This document shows, piece after piece, positions 1 to 5,132 of a DNA stretch of 6,779 nucleotides. A program made the position numbers and the translations under genes. Source of the DNA: Sulfurovum sp. (GTDB lineage Bacteria; Campylobacterota; Campylobacteria; Campylobacterales; Sulfurovaceae); contig JAGGRU010000285.1 of the NCBI GenBank assembly GCA_021159425.1, positions 1 to 6,779 of the forward strand, read 5' to 3'. The notes beneath the pieces are model-generated. The model had not been told where the DNA came from. It saw only the letters and a program-made list of their open reading frames with translations, and did not search any database. How positions within the stretch are numbered: the first letter of the stretch is position 1; the number at the start of each line of letters is the position of its first letter.

Positions 1-30
1 GTCACGGTCAAGGAATAGGGCTTTTTTCAA
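1..30 (-). CDS. HAD-superfamily phosphatase, 5' end only (GmhB-like)
   Basis: Only ten codons are inside the window. A TTG start at 30-28 gives MKKALFLDRD, which is the N-terminal HAD motif I (hhhhDxD) in the form seen in D-glycero-D-manno-heptose 1,7-bisphosphate phosphatases (GmhB) and the related histidinol-phosphatase domain of HisB. The two aspartates would be the nucleophile and the general acid. It begins 9 bases after the ugd stop on the same strand, so it is probably the third gene of a galU-ugd operon. A heptose-phosphate phosphatase would fit an LPS-precursor cluster. The Shine-Dalgarno sequence is weak (AAGA upstream), so expression may depend on coupling to ugd. The family rests on one short motif, and the GmhB assignment is inferred from that plus context. 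Confidence 0.55.
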   Translation of the reverse strand, partial: MKKALFLDRD

Positions 31-39
31 GTCATTATC

Positions 40-1281
40 TTAACTGTCACTATGGAAGATGTCTCTGGTATACACTTTATCTTTGATATCCATAATACTG
101 TCAGACAGTCGATTGGCGACTATCACATCAGATATTTTCTTAAACTCATCCAAGTCTTTAATGACCTTTGAGTGAAAGAACTCATCTTCTTTAAATACCG
201 GTTCATAAATGACTACTTCAATCCCTTTGGCTTTTATGCGTTTCATGATTCCCTGTATGGCAGAAGCTCTGAAGTTGTCACTGCCGCTTTTCATTACAAG
301 TCTGTAGATCCCAACCACTTTTGGATCTTTGGCAATAATACTGTTTGCAATGAAATCTTTTCTTGTAGAGTTGGAATCTACTATAGCACCTATGATATCA
401 CTTGGCACATCTTTGTAATTTGCTCTGAGTTGTTTCGTGTCTTTTGGCAAACAGTAGCCACCATAGCCAAAGGAAGGGTTATTGTAATGATTTCCAATAC
501 GGGGATCAAGCCCTACACCTTGAATAATATCTTTGGTACTTAAGTTATGAGACTCGGCATAAGAGTCAAGTTCATTAAAATAAGACACCCTCATGGCAAG
601 GTAAGTATTTGAAAATAGTTTTACCGCTTCTGCTTCGGTGGAGTCTGTCAATAAAATATCTATATTTTCTTTCATCGCACCCTCTGCCAGGAGATTTGCA
701 AATGTCCGGGCTCTCTCTGATTTTTCACCTACAATGATCCTGGACGGGTAGAGGTTGTCATAGAGTGCAGAACCTTCTCTTAAAAACTCCGGAGAGAATA
801 GAATATTTGTCGTATTGAATTTCTTATTTACTGATTTTGTATACCCTACCGGAACGGTTGATTTTATGATCATTGTAGCGTCCGGGTTTATTTCCAATAC
901 ATCTTTTATGACAATCTCTACAAGTTTAGTATTGAAGTAGTTTGTTTCCGGGTCATAGTCTGTAGGCGTTGAAATAATGATGTAGTCAGCAGAAGTGTAA
1001 GCCTCCACTTTGTCAAGTGTAGCCTTAAAGCTACCGCTTTCACTCAATGTTGAATGTTGCACCCCAAGGGCACTTCTTTCAGGGCGAATGTTTAATTTTG
1101 AATTATTTTTATACATTGTTAGATATTCTTGAATCTCTTTATCTTCGAGAGGAGATTCCCCACGATTGAGCATATCTACCTTTTCCGGAATGATGTCTAA
1201 TGCTATAACTTCATTGTGCTGAGCTAAAAGTAACCCATTGGATATACCTACATATCCTGTTCCTGCTATTGCTATTTTCAA
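40..1281 (-). CDS. ugd: UDP-glucose 6-dehydrogenase with an internal insertion
   Basis: Oxidises UDP-glucose to UDP-glucuronate with two NAD+ in the cytoplasm, giving an acidic sugar donor for capsule or LPS. The N-terminal Rossmann motif GTGYVG is at residues 7-12. [14 protein letters not shown] (104-117) and the substrate-binding SPEFLREG (163-170) follow. K221 lies in the conserved [14 protein letters not shown] stretch, and the catalytic cysteine C277 is in [11 protein letters not shown] (271-281). Residues 320-413 form the UDP-binding C-terminal domain. The start is TTG, supported by AAAAGG six bases upstream and by the first residues matching the family. The protein has 413 residues, whereas E. 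coli Ugd, recalled from memory, has 388. Nearly all the excess lies at about residues 58-82, where E. coli runs directly from a short helix into the ATLDK motif. galU ends 16 bases upstream, so the two are very likely co-transcribed. All catalytic residues are intact. Confidence 0.95.
   Translation of the reverse strand: MKIAIAGTGYVGISNGLLLAQHNEVIALDIIPEKVDMLNRGESPLEDKEIQEYLTMYKNNSKLNIRPERSALGVQHSTLSESGSFKATLDKVEAYTSADYIIISTPTDYDPETNYFNTKLVEIVIKDVLEINPDATMIIKSTVPVGYTKSVNKKFNTTNILFSPEFLREGSALYDNLYPSRIIVGEKSERARTFANLLAEGAMKENIDILLTDSTEAEAVKLFSNTYLAMRVSYFNELDSYAESHNLSTKDIIQGVGLDPRIGNHYNNPSFGYGGYCLPKDTKQLRANYKDVPSDIIGAIVDSNSTRKDFIANSIIAKDPKVVGIYRLVMKSGSDNFRASAIQGIMKRIKAKGIEVVIYEPVFKEDEFFHSKVIKDLDEFKKISDVIVANRLSDSIMDIKDKVYTRDIFHSDS
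1030..1099 (-). repeat. In-frame repeat-bearing insertion within ugd
   Basis: This stretch encodes the extra segment of Ugd (roughly residues 61-84), which E. coli Ugd lacks. Read on the gene's strand it has an AT-rich entry (TTCAAAATTAAACATT), a GC-richer core (CGCCCTGAAAGAAGTGCCCT, then TGGGGTGC), and two perfect tandem heptamers CAACATT (plus-strand AATGTTG at 1046-1052 and 1053-1059). The heptamers encode QHSTL at residues 75-79. The insertion keeps the frame and lies before the ATLDK motif, in a position likely to be a surface loop. Its exact boundaries are inferred from comparison with the remembered E. coli sequence. Confidence 0.6.
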
Positions 1282-1297
1282 ATCTTACCTTTTAATA

Positions 1298-2119
1298 TTA
1301 TATTTTACTGTAAAAATGGTTAGTAGCCTCAACGAACCCGTCAATGGAACCACAGTCAAAACGCTTGCCTTCAAATTTATAGGCAATGACTTTACCCTGT
1401 TTGGCTTGCTCAAGCAGGGCATCCGTTATTTGGATCTCTCCGCCTTTTCCGGGTTTTGTTTCTCTTAGAATATCGAAAATATCAGGTGTTAGAATATAAC
1501 GACCGATGATCGCCATGTTTGTTGGTGCATCTTCGGGAGCCGGCTTTTCTACCATATTGCTTACTCTGTAAATATTGTCAGTACCATCTACCAGGTCTCC
1601 TGCTATGATACCGTATTTATGGGTCTCTTCCATGGGGACTTCTTCGATGGCTACAATGGAACATTGGTATTTTTCGTAAACCTCGATCATTTGATGAAGA
1701 ACACTGCCCCCATTGTTCGTACAAAGATCATCTGCCAGAACGACTGCAAAAGGTTCATCTCCTATGAGGGTTTCACCTGTAAGGATGGCATGACCCAAAC
1801 CTTTCATTGCTATCTGTCTGGTGTAAGAGAAAGTGCAGGCTGCAATGATAGAACGGATCTCATCCATCAATGCTTCTTTGCTGCTGCCCTTGATCTGGTG
1901 TTCCAACTCATAAGATCTGTCAAAATGGTCTTCTATGGCACGCTTACCTCTACCCGTAACGATTGCCATAGTGGTAATACCTGCTTCAACAGCCTCTTCG
2001 ACACCATATTGGATGAGGGGTTTAGTAAGAACGGGAAGCATCTCTTTTGGGGTTGCTTTGGTTGCAGGTAAAAAGCGAGTACCATAGCCTGCTGCCGGGA
2101 AAAGACATTTTTTGATCAA
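1298..2119 (-). CDS. galU: UTP--glucose-1-phosphate uridylyltransferase
   Basis: Makes UDP-glucose from UTP and glucose-1-phosphate in the cytoplasm. This is the branch point that supplies both Ugd and GalE in this locus. The nucleotidyltransferase signature is complete: FPAAGYGTRFLP (7-18) with K25 in the following ATPKEMLP, GLGHAI (107-112), the metal-binding LADD (128-131), KYGII (168-172), VEKP (190-193), GEIQITDA (227-234) and the C-terminal GKRFDCGS (251-258). The length of 273 residues is slightly shorter than E. coli GalU (about 300) and typical of many bacterial homologues. The start is TTG at 2119-2117. It is supported by AAAGGA six bases upstream and by MIKKCLFPAAG, the normal N-terminus of the family. 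galU is the first gene of the operon with ugd and has its own extended -10 promoter. Confidence 0.96.
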   Translation of the reverse strand: MIKKCLFPAAGYGTRFLPATKATPKEMLPVLTKPLIQYGVEEAVEAGITTMAIVTGRGKRAIEDHFDRSYELEHQIKGSSKEALMDEIRSIIAACTFSYTRQIAMKGLGHAILTGETLIGDEPFAVVLADDLCTNNGGSVLHQMIEVYEKYQCSIVAIEEVPMEETHKYGIIAGDLVDGTDNIYRVSNMVEKPAPEDAPTNMAIIGRYILTPDIFDILRETKPGKGGEIQITDALLEQAKQGKVIAYKFEGKRFDCGSIDGFVEATNHFYSKI

Positions 2120-2175
2120 GAAGAATCCTTTGGGATTTAAAAGTATTAAGAGCTACGTGTTATTGGCTACGAAAT

Positions 2176-2196
2176 TGTTTAGTAAAGATTATAGCA
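2176..2196 (-). promoter_or_regulatory. Extended -10 promoter of galU-ugd
   Basis: On the minus strand, TGCTATAAT (2196-2188) is a perfect -10 hexamer with a TG extension, preceded by a T-run (ATTTTGC). No acceptable -35 box is present 16-18 bases upstream. A strong -10 with a T-rich upstream region is the usual sigma-70 pattern of Campylobacterota. CTAAACA (2182-2176) follows the -10 after five bases and probably covers the transcription start. The leader to the TTG start would be about 60 bases. Confidence 0.65.
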
Positions 2197-2221
2197 AAAT
2201 GGTTATTAGTGGACGGTTTGT

Positions 2222-2250
2222 TTGACTTATTTTTTAAAATAGTATATACT
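2222..2250 (+). promoter_or_regulatory. Sigma-70 promoter of vapBC
   Basis: TTGACT (2222-2227) is separated by exactly 17 bases from TATACT (2245-2250), giving close to ideal sigma-70 geometry. It is the only promoter in the window with a recognisable -35 box. It reads toward vapB, about 30 bases upstream of ATG 2282, and diverges from the galU promoter. Confidence 0.7.
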
Positions 2251-2252
2251 AT
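2239..2252. promoter_or_regulatory. Palindromic operator, likely VapB/VapBC binding site
   Basis: ATAGTATATACTAT is a perfect 14-bp palindrome that contains the whole -10 box of the vapBC promoter. VapB-type antitoxins bind short palindromes over their own promoter, with affinity adjusted by bound VapC, so this is the expected autoregulatory site. The assignment to VapB is inferred from position and symmetry. Confidence 0.6.
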
Positions 2253-2281
2253 AAAATATATATTCACAAAGGAGCAATATC

Positions 2282-2521
2282 ATGATCTCAACTGCAAAAT
2301 TATTTCAGAATGGTCAAAGTCAAGCTGTTCGATTGCCAAAAGAATTTAGATTTGACAATCTTAAAGAAGTATTTATAAAAAAAGTAAATGGAATGGTAAT
2401 ACTGATCCCAAAATCAAATAAGAATGTATGGGATACTATGTATGATAATCTCAATGATTTTTCTGATGACTTTATGCAAGATAGAATTCAACCTATACAA
2501 AATAGAGAGGATATGTTTTGA
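2282..2521 (+). CDS. vapB: VapB antitoxin (AbrB/MazE-type swapped-hairpin fold)
   Basis: Antitoxin of a type II toxin-antitoxin pair. It should bind and block VapC and repress its own promoter. Residues 1-45 form the DNA-binding swapped-hairpin domain, with the typical stretch AKLFQNGQSQAVRLPKEFRF (5-24) followed by VFIKKVNGMVILIPK. Residues 46-79 are acidic and probably disordered when free; this tail normally wraps around the toxin's active site and is the part removed by proteases. The 79-residue length is normal. The ATG start has AAAGGAG seven bases upstream. The stop overlaps the vapC start by four bases. The operon is clearly more AT-rich than the flanking sugar genes and lies on the opposite strand, which fits acquisition by transfer. 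Confidence 0.92.
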   Translation: MISTAKLFQNGQSQAVRLPKEFRFDNLKEVFIKKVNGMVILIPKSNKNVWDTMYDNLNDFSDDFMQDRIQPIQNREDMF

Positions 2522-2919
2522 AAAAAATGATGTTGGATACAAATATATGTATTTATATTATTAAAAACAGACCTGAAAGTGTAAAAAAAAGATTTAAAGA
2601 GTTTGAGATCGGTGAGTTATGTATCTCTAGTATTACCGTATCGGAATTAATGTACGGAGTATATAAAAGTGAATATATTGAAAAAAACCTTAGAGCCATT
2701 GAGAATTTTCTGATGCCATTTGATATTGTTAATTATGATTATGGAGCTTCTATAGAGTATGGAAGAATAAGATCAGACTTGGAAAGAAAAGGTCAAGTGA
2801 TCGGTGGTATGGACATGCAAATTGCAGCACATGCAAAGGCTTTAAATATGGTACTTGTTACGAACAACAGTAAAGAGTTTAAGAGAGTGAATGGTTTGGA
2901 GGTTGACAATTGGGTATAA
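2518..2919 (+). CDS. vapC: VapC toxin, PIN-domain ribonuclease
   Basis: Toxin of the VapBC pair, a Mg2+-dependent endoribonuclease. Known VapC proteins cleave initiator tRNA, other tRNAs or rRNA; the target here cannot be told from the sequence. The single PIN domain covers the whole 133 residues. The acidic active site is intact: D7 in MLDTNIC, E43 in ITVSELMYG, D99 in IGGMDMQIAAHA, and the C-terminal VTNNSKEF (114-121), followed by the usual VNGLEVDNW ending. The start is taken as TTG 2518, overlapping the vapB stop (TTGA) with AGAGAGG seven bases upstream. ATG 2527 and ATG 2530 are too far from that site. The overlap couples toxin translation to antitoxin translation. The toxin appears functional, with no frameshift or missing residue. 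Confidence 0.93.
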   Translation: MKKMMLDTNICIYIIKNRPESVKKRFKEFEIGELCISSITVSELMYGVYKSEYIEKNLRAIENFLMPFDIVNYDYGASIEYGRIRSDLERKGQVIGGMDMQIAAHAKALNMVLVTNNSKEFKRVNGLEVDNWV

Positions 2920-2997
2920 GGTTTACATCCAAGTATCCATTATAGTTGCAAATAATAAAAATACATAAGAAAAACAAAATAAACAAGTAACCTTAAA

Positions 2998-3027
2998 GAG
3001 ACCACTGCACAACAAGCATTTTCACAG
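2998..3027 (+). repeat. Left terminal inverted repeat of the 262-bp element
   Basis: Thirty bases starting GAGACCACTGCACAACAAGC and ending TTCACAG. The only difference from the right end is T instead of A at the 23rd position. It is preceded directly by TTAAA. Confidence 0.9.
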
Positions 3028-3229
3028 AAGTCTAGTGTTGGGTGAGATTTGCTTAGAAAAATCTGAAGGACTACCCGTAGGTAATTCAAGAATTTTTCTA
3101 AGGAAAGATTGCCCAACAATAGGCTTCCCTACGGGCTTTATGAGGTTTCCCATATGCTTCGTTAAACTTTTTTGGATTATCCAGATAGTCCTGCAAAAGT
3201 TTGCCTTGCCTATGAAAAACCTCAAAAAG

Positions 3230-3259
3230 CTGTGAATATGCTTGTTGTGCAGTGGTCTC
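3230..3259 (-). repeat. Right terminal inverted repeat of the 262-bp element
   Basis: Reverse complement of the left end with one mismatch. It ends GTGGTCTC and is followed directly by the second TTAAA copy (3260-3264). Confidence 0.9.
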
Positions 3260-3281
3260 TTAAAGTAAAATAAAGTGATAA

Positions 3282-3440
3282 TCATGCCACACAATAAAAA
3301 ATCATTATACAATAAGGACTACACTTCTCTTGTTGGAAGACTTAAAACATTCTAACAATGAATATCCTACTAATGCTTTAGATGTTCCCTATCAGTCTTA
3401 TATAAAAATGCTTTTACAAAAAGAACTCTCGGCATCTTAA
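3282..3440 (+). pseudogene. Decayed CopG-type antitoxin fragment
   Basis: The third reading frame is open from a stop at 3279-3281 to TAA 3438-3440. Its end reads LEDLKHSNNEYPTNALDVPY followed by QSYIKMLLQKELSAS. From memory, the DVPYQSxIKMxL pattern after an LEDLK helix is typical of the C-terminal half of CopG/BrnA-like ribbon-helix-helix antitoxins (for example LEELKxLAxxxDVPYQSLLKxFL). No credible start codon or ribosome site precedes it; the only in-frame candidates are TTG 3330 or TTG 3333. The N-terminal DNA-binding strand is not recognisable with confidence, and no partner toxin is adjacent. I read it as a remnant of a second toxin-antitoxin pair at this site. It ends 22 bases before the convergent mutase gene's stop. 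Family assignment is by eye only. Confidence 0.45.
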
Positions 3441-3462
3441 GGTTGTTTGCTTGGTTTCTTTT

Positions 3463-4878
3463 TCAGAGTAAACTTTTTGCCTTTTGAATCAGAGCGTTGA
3501 CTTTTAACTCATACTCTTTTGCCAGTGCTTCATCTGTTGATTCAAATCGTGTAACGAGTACAGGCGTTGTGTTGCTTGCTCTTACCAGTCCCCATCCCTT
3601 TTCAAAGTTGATGCGTACACCGTCTATATCGATGATATCGACTATAGCAGGGAAATCAGAGGAGGGATTTTTCAGTAACTCTTTTACCTTGTCTATAATG
3701 AGGAATTTCTCTTCTTCAGTTGTTTCTACTTTCAACTCTTCAGTGGAGAAAACCCGGGGAAGGGCATCGAGCTCAGCATCAAGGTCTATGCCATCATGGA
3801 TAAGCTCCAGCATTCTCAGTGTGGCATAAATGGCATCATCGTAGCCAAAGTAGCGATGTTTGAAGAAGATATGTCCGCTTACTTCACAGGCAAGGTCTGC
3901 ACCCGTCTCTTTCATTTTGACTTTTAAGTTAGAATGACCGGTTTTATACATGATGGCTTTCGCACCGCGACGTGCGAGTTCATCGTACATCACCTGTGAA
4001 CATTTCACTTCACCGATGACTGTAGGGTTTTCCATCTTCATGGTATAAAGCAGCGCCATTTGGTCACCTTTGATGTTGTGTTTATGCGTGAGTACTGCAA
4101 TACGGTCGGCATCTCCATCATAGGCAAAAGCAATGTCTCCCTCTTTTTCCAAAGCAGCTTTCACATCCACAAGGTTTTTTTCGACAGAAGGGTCAGGGTG
4201 GTGGTTAGGAAAAGTACCGTCCGGTTCAAGATAAAGACCTGTGTAGTTGAAGTTCAGTGCGTCAAAAATATCTGTAATGACAGTATCTGCAACACCATTA
4301 CCTGCATCGATGACTATTTTTTTAGGGAAGTTCTTTAGGTGGGAAAATTGCTCTACCATATAGTTGATATAAGGTGTTTTCACATCAATGTCTAACTTCT
4401 TTGTATTGTCGGGAATGACTCTGTCCTGATTTGCAATGATCTCATCACCCAGAGCATAAATATCAGATCCGAAAAATGGACTTTTGTCTACAGTCATTTT
4501 AAAACCGTTGTATTCAGAAGGATTGTGTGAACCGGTAATCATTACTGAAGCATCTGGGGATGCATCAGGATTGAGGATTGAGGATTGAGGATTGATGATG
4601 AGAGATTTGATGGACTGGTAGTTTGAAAAGTAGTTTACGGGTGTGGCGACCATGCCCATGTCTAAGACTGTACATCCCGCTGCGTTGAGTCCTGAAGTGA
4701 GATAGTCTCTTAAAATAGGGGAGTGTGAACGTGCATCGTAACCAATGGAGACCACTTTGTCTCCTCCTATTTTTTGCCCCAGGTAATATCCTATGAGTTT
4801 GACGGATTGTTCATTTAACTCTTTTTTGTAAATACCACGGATATCGTATTCTCTGAAAATGGATGATTTGATTGACAT
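3463..4878 (-). CDS. manB: Phosphomannomutase/phosphoglucomutase (alpha-D-phosphohexomutase)
   Basis: Interconverts hexose 6-phosphate and 1-phosphate (mannose and/or glucose), supplying Glc-1-P to GalU and Man-1-P for GDP-mannose. The four-domain layout is complete: IFREYDIRGIY (7-17), the phosphoserine loop TGSHNP with S117 (115-120), the metal loop DGDADR (254-259), the sugar-specificity loop CEVSGH (331-336), and the C-terminal phosphate-binding RASNTTP (433-439). The E-x-S-G-H form fits PMM/PGM enzymes of the AlgC type, and the 471-residue length is near AlgC (about 463). The start is ATG with AAGG eight bases upstream. An odd stretch at about residues 89-108 (SIKSLIINPQSSILNPDASP), just before the phosphoserine loop, looks inserted and contains a heptanucleotide repeat. 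The gene has its own promoter and converges with the vapBC block. Preference for mannose or glucose cannot be settled from sequence. Confidence 0.93.
   Translation of the reverse strand: MSIKSSIFREYDIRGIYKKELNEQSVKLIGYYLGQKIGGDKVVSIGYDARSHSPILRDYLTSGLNAAGCTVLDMGMVATPVNYFSNYQSIKSLIINPQSSILNPDASPDASVMITGSHNPSEYNGFKMTVDKSPFFGSDIYALGDEIIANQDRVIPDNTKKLDIDVKTPYINYMVEQFSHLKNFPKKIVIDAGNGVADTVITDIFDALNFNYTGLYLEPDGTFPNHHPDPSVEKNLVDVKAALEKEGDIAFAYDGDADRIAVLTHKHNIKGDQMALLYTMKMENPTVIGEVKCSQVMYDELARRGAKAIMYKTGHSNLKVKMKETGADLACEVSGHIFFKHRYFGYDDAIYATLRMLELIHDGIDLDAELDALPRVFSTEELKVETTEEEKFLIIDKVKELLKNPSSDFPAIVDIIDIDGVRINFEKGWGLVRASNTTPVLVTRFESTDEALAKEYELKVNALIQKAKSLL
4567..4594. repeat. Four tandem heptanucleotides inside the mutase gene
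   Basis: Four perfect copies of AGGATTG on the plus strand (CAATCCT on the coding strand) sit at 4567-4573, 4574-4580, 4581-4587 and 4588-4594. They encode roughly residues 95-104 (INPQSSILNP). Three units equal 21 bases, so the peptide has a seven-residue period. Next to it, GATGCATC (4559-4566) and GAAGCATC (4547-4554) form a near-duplicate that encodes the doubled DAS in NPDASPDAS. Gain or loss of one unit would shift the frame ahead of the active-site serine. Confidence 0.85.
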
Positions 4879-4894
4879 GTTTATTGCCTTATGA

Positions 4895-4915
4895 TGTTTA
4901 GGTGTAATTATAGCA
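4895..4915 (-). promoter_or_regulatory. Extended -10 promoter of the mutase gene
   Basis: On the minus strand, TGCTATAAT (4915-4907) is a perfect TG-extended -10 box, followed after five bases by CTAAACA (4901-4895). Both blocks and their spacing are identical to those at the galU promoter. No good -35 is visible. The -10 is 28 bases from the ATG, so the leader is about 20 bases. The promoter lies just inside the left edge of the palindromic element at 4938. Confidence 0.65.
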
Positions 4916-4937
4916 GAAGAGTGCTAAGGGAAGCTCT

Positions 4938-5121
4938 AATGCCATTAAGCTAAGCTTTTTTTCGTAGGTTTGGCCATGCCAAACGTTTTAATAAAATTTG
5001 AATGATAATAAAAATGTAAAATTGCCAACCATCCACATTTGGATTTGACGTTTGGTAGGACCAAACCTACAGGATCCAAGCAAATAAAAAATGATAAACT
5101 AATCCTTAGCTTAATGGCATT
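4938..5121. repeat. Nested palindromic element (MITE/REP-like), 184 bp
   Basis: Outer arms AATGCCATTAAGCTAAG (4938-4954) and its exact reverse complement (5105-5121) form a perfect 17-bp inverted repeat. Inside, 4964-4985 and 5049-5070 are 22-base arms matching at 19 positions. Each inner arm is itself a perfect hairpin: GTTTGGC-CAT-GCCAAAC (4968-4984) and GTTTGGT-AGG-ACCAAAC (5050-5066). The GTAGGTTTGG arm resembles GTAGGTTGGG-type intergenic repeats widely seen in bacteria. No gene lies inside. A 14-base near-direct repeat flanks it (AAGGGAAGCTCTAA 4926-4939 and AAGGGGATCTCTAA 5123-5136, 12 of 14). It fills most of the 254-base gap between galE and the mutase gene and may terminate or stabilise the galE transcript. 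Confidence 0.8.
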
Positions 5122-5132
5122 GAAGGGGATCT

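Larger units (their letters stand above)
2998..3259. mobile_element. MITE-like non-autonomous element, 262 bp
   Basis: Bounded by 30-bp terminal inverted repeats that start GAGACCACTGCACAACAAGC: left 2998-3027, right 3230-3259, with one mismatch in 30. It is flanked by exact 5-bp direct repeats TTAAA (2993-2997 and 3260-3264), as expected for a target-site duplication. It contains no plausible transposase gene, so it would need a transposase supplied elsewhere. The interior is full of further inverted repeats: a 27-base pair of arms, 3036-3062 against 3092-3118 (22 of 27 matching); CCCGTAGG 3074-3081 against CCTACGGG 3128-3135; and TGAGGTTT 3141-3148 against AAACCTCA 3217-3224. The GAGACC-type end resembles some IS5-group ends, but I cannot assign a parent family. 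It lies 78 bases after vapC, where its folded transcript could also stop or stabilise vapBC mRNA. Confidence 0.85.

Noticed and set aside
2200..2220. A -35 box for the galU promoter
   Set aside because: Nothing near TTGACA at 16-18 bases from the -10. The T-rich upstream stretch is a better explanation for this group of bacteria.
2527..2532. ATG 2527 or ATG 2530 as the vapC start
   Set aside because: The AGAGAGG site is 16-19 bases away, against seven for TTG 2518, and the four-base overlap with vapB is normal for such pairs.
3035..3235. Open frame of 66 codons on the plus strand inside the MITE
   Set aside because: It reads into the right inverted repeat, has no ribosome site, and resembles no transposase that I recognise.
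3022..3312. Open frame of 96 codons on the minus strand across the MITE
   Set aside because: It runs through one terminal repeat and the flank, has no ribosome site or recognisable domain, and is explained by the palindromic content of the element.
3441..3462. Terminator between the mutase gene and the antitoxin fragment
   Set aside because: No stem followed by a T-run is visible on either strand in this short gap.
4567..4594. Heptamer array as a CRISPR or regulatory iteron set
   Set aside because: Units are only seven bases with no spacers, and the array lies in frame inside a coding sequence.
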